Origin: an uncultured Loktanella sp.
Lineage (GTDB): Bacteria > Pseudomonadota > Alphaproteobacteria > Rhodobacterales > Rhodobacteraceae
Direction: 5' to 3'
Assembly: GCA_913061335.1 (NCBI GenBank)
Contig: CAJXTP010000221.1
Span: 1-5,034 of the forward strand
Length of the DNA: 5,034 nucleotides
The translations under genes were made by a program, and so were the position numbers. Below are positions 3,342 through 5,034 of this stretch, piece by piece. The notes beneath the pieces were generated by a model. It was not told where the DNA came from. It searched no databases and saw nothing but the letters and a program-made list of their open reading frames with translations. Within the stretch, counting starts at the first letter, position 1. Each line of letters begins with the position of its first letter.

Positions 3342-5034
3342 TTAAGCTACGGCGGCGGCAAAGCTAGTGCGGAAGGTATGTGCGAGGTCAGCGAGGTCGT
3401 GGCTGTAGTTGCCAAACGTGATTTGGTCACCGCCGACTTTACCGACCATTGCGATGGGGACGTCCGCGTTTGCGGCTGTGATCATCAGGTCTTCGGCCTG
3501 GTCAAAGCTACAGGCGATCAGGTAGCGGGCTTGGTCTTCGCCAAATAGGGTCGGCGTGTCATCGGCGTCGAGGGTGACGCCGATTTTTGCTTCTTCTGCC
3601 AGCTCGAACGCCGCGAGCGCGAGCCCGCCATCGGATAGGTCTGTGCAGGCGCGGATCATGGTGTGATTGGCGCGGATGAAGTCACCGTTGCGTTTTTCAG
3701 CTGCGAGATCGACGCGAGGTGCGTCGCCTTCGGCCCGACCGTAGACTTCTGCCAGCAGGGCTGATTGTCCGAGGTGGCCTTGCGTTTCACCGACAAGCAA
3801 CAACAGGTGACCTTCGCGAATTTGACCAGTGATCATATCGTCGGGGTGCATGATGATGCCAACGGCCCCAATGGTCGGAGTCGGCAGGATGCCGGTGCCG
3901 TCGGTTTCATTATAAAGCGACACGTTGCCGGACACGATTGGCATGTCGAGGGCTGAAACAGCTTCGCTGATCCCTTGGATCGCGCCAACGAACTGGCCCA
4001 TAATTTCAGGTTTTTCTGGGTTTCCGAAGTTCATGTTGTCTGTTGTTGCCAAGGGTTTAGCACCCACGGCTGTCAGATTGCGGTAGGCTTCGGCGACGGC
4101 TTGTTTGCCGCCTTCAACTGGGTTGGCTTTGACGTAGCGCGGGGTCACGTCGGACGTGAAGGCCAGTGATTTATCGGTGCCATGCACGCGCACAATGCCA
4201 GACCCAGCGCCCGGCGTGCGGGCTGTGTCGCCCATAACCTGTTGGTCGTATTGTTCATACACCCACTGTTTTCCAGCGTAGTTAGGGCTCGACAGCAACG
4301 CGCGCAAACCGTCGATTGGGTTGACGCCAACGACATCTTCAAGCGGCTCGGCGGCGGGCGTTGCCACCCAAGGTCGGTCGTATTCTGGGGCTGAACCGGA
4401 CAGTGTGGCCAATGGCAGGTCGGCTTTAACATCGCCATTGTGCAACACAAGAAAACGGTCTTCTGCGATGGTTTCGCCGACGATGGCAAAATCGAGATCC
4501 CATTTGACGAAAACGGCGCGGGCCTCTGCTTCGAGTTCTGGTTTTAAAACCATCAGCATGCGCTCTTGGGACTCCGATAGCATCATTTCGTACGCGGTCA
4601 TGTTTTCTTCGCGCTGTGGGACGTCTTCGAGGTTAAGTTTGACGCCCAAGCCACCCTTGTCGCCCATTTCCACAGCAGAACATGTCAGGCCAGCGGCCCC
4701 CATGTCTTGAATCGAGATCACAGCGCCTGTGGCCATCAATTCGAGAGTGGCTTCCATCAGGCGTTTTTCGGTAAACGGATCGCCGACTTGCACGGTGGGG
4801 CGTTTGTCTTCGATTGTGTCGTCAAATTCAGCGGAGGCCATTGTCGCGCCTCCAACACCGTCGCGGCCTGTTTTTGCGCCAAGGTAGACGACGGGCATGC
4901 CAACGCCGGAGGCCGCCGAGTAGAAAATTTTGTCAGTGTCCGCGATGCCAGCCGCAAATGCGTTCACAAGGCAGTTGCCGTTATAAGCGGGGTCAAAGCG
5001 GACTTCGCCGCCGACCATAGGCACACCAAAGCAA
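3342..5034 (-). CDS. purL: Phosphoribosylformylglycinamidine synthase, synthetase subunit PurL (5' end outside the window)
   Basis: PurL is the synthetase subunit of FGAM synthase. It makes formylglycinamidine ribonucleotide from FGAR, ATP and ammonia supplied by PurQ, with PurS, in de novo purine synthesis. The visible part has about 563 codons and is open to the window edge. Counting from the GTG codon at 5024, it shows VGGEVRF (4-10), the glycine-rich GRDGVGGATMAS (53-64), QVGDPFTEK (79-87) and QDMGAAGLTCSAVEMG (106-121). The second AIR-synthetase-like repeat follows, with SGNVSLYNET, the DLSDGGLALAAFELAEE segment and a C-terminal GKVGG. Small-type PurL proteins are about 720-740 residues, so roughly 160 N-terminal residues lie beyond 5034. 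The GTG at 5024 is an internal codon: the preceding codons (CFG) continue the family pattern CFGVPMVGGEV. No frameshift or missing motif is visible. The gene is on the same strand as bolA, 97 bp upstream of it. Confidence 0.98.
   Translation of the reverse strand, partial: CFGVPMVGGEVRFDPAYNGNCLVNAFAAGIADTDKIFYSAASGVGMPVVYLGAKTGRDGVGGATMASAEFDDTIEDKRPTVQVGDPFTEKRLMEATLELMATGAVISIQDMGAAGLTCSAVEMGDKGGLGVKLNLEDVPQREENMTAYEMMLSESQERMLMVLKPELEAEARAVFVKWDLDFAIVGETIAEDRFLVLHNGDVKADLPLATLSGSAPEYDRPWVATPAAEPLEDVVGVNPIDGLRALLSSPNYAGKQWVYEQYDQQVMGDTARTPGAGSGIVRVHGTDKSLAFTSDVTPRYVKANPVEGGKQAVAEAYRNLTAVGAKPLATTDNMNFGNPEKPEIMGQFVGAIQGISEAVSALDMPIVSGNVSLYNETDGTGILPTPTIGAVGIIMHPDDMITGQIREGHLLLLVGETQGHLGQSALLAEVYGRAEGDAPRVDLAAEKRNGDFIRANHTMIRACTDLSDGGLALAAFELAEEAKIGVTLDADDTPTLFGEDQARYLIACSFDQAEDLMITAANADVPIAMVGKVGGDQITFGNYSHDLADLAHTFRTSFAAAVA

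Noticed and set aside
4145..4489. Open frames antisense to or out of frame with purL (for example 4145-4489 minus, 4321-4710 plus, 3975-4169 plus)
   Set aside because: They overlap a fully conserved PurL frame, show no family motifs, and are typical shadow frames in moderately GC-rich DNA.
5022..5024. GTG at 5024 as the start of a short PurL
   Set aside because: The preceding in-frame codons encode CFG, continuing the conserved CFGVPMVGGEV segment; the gene simply runs off the window.

Overview
The window looks like a chromosomal fragment from an alphaproteobacterium, most likely a marine member of the Rhodobacterales (Roseobacter group). This rests on the protein sequences (a Roseobacter-like transketolase, PurL, ZapA and BolA/Grx set), a moderate GC content, and the gene order. 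That assignment is inference from recognised families, not a database result. All but one of the genes are ordinary housekeeping genes.

Layout. Bases 1-47 are not genomic. They match an Illumina Nextera i7 primer end (end of P7, an 8-base index, the read-2 adapter and the Tn5 mosaic end), so true DNA starts at 48 and the contig end is an untrimmed library end. Bases 48-638 (minus) are the N-terminal 197 codons of transketolase, cut by the adapter. Bases 639-886 are a divergent intergenic region with a weak tkt promoter candidate and an imperfect 40-nt hairpin. Bases 887-1748 (plus) are a two-gene cell-division operon: a coiled-coil protein resembling ZauP, then zapA. The zapA stop codon overlaps, through a palindromic TTAA, the stop of a convergent gene.

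Bases 1745-5034 hold a minus-strand series, read from right to left: purL (5' end outside the window), a 97-bp gap with a promoter candidate, bolA of the BolA2/IbaG type, an unrecognised 80-aa single-span membrane protein, grxD (CGFS monothiol glutaredoxin), and a 220-aa membrane-anchored protein. The four genes after purL are tightly packed (ATGA overlap, 5-nt gap, TAATG overlap) and are probably one transcript. BolA2 and CGFS glutaredoxins form [2Fe-2S]-bridged complexes in iron-sulfur handling and iron sensing, so this is an Fe-S/iron-homeostasis cluster.

The most interesting item is the last gene of that cluster. Its C-terminal ~100 residues align almost without gaps to the GrxD encoded just upstream, but the protein has no cysteine at all, has lost the CGFS site, and is tethered to the membrane by an N-terminal helix. 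It looks like a degenerate, non-catalytic glutaredoxin paralogue that may act as a membrane scaffold or decoy in the BolA-Grx system. I found no CRISPR array, tRNA, rRNA, natural mobile element or phage gene.
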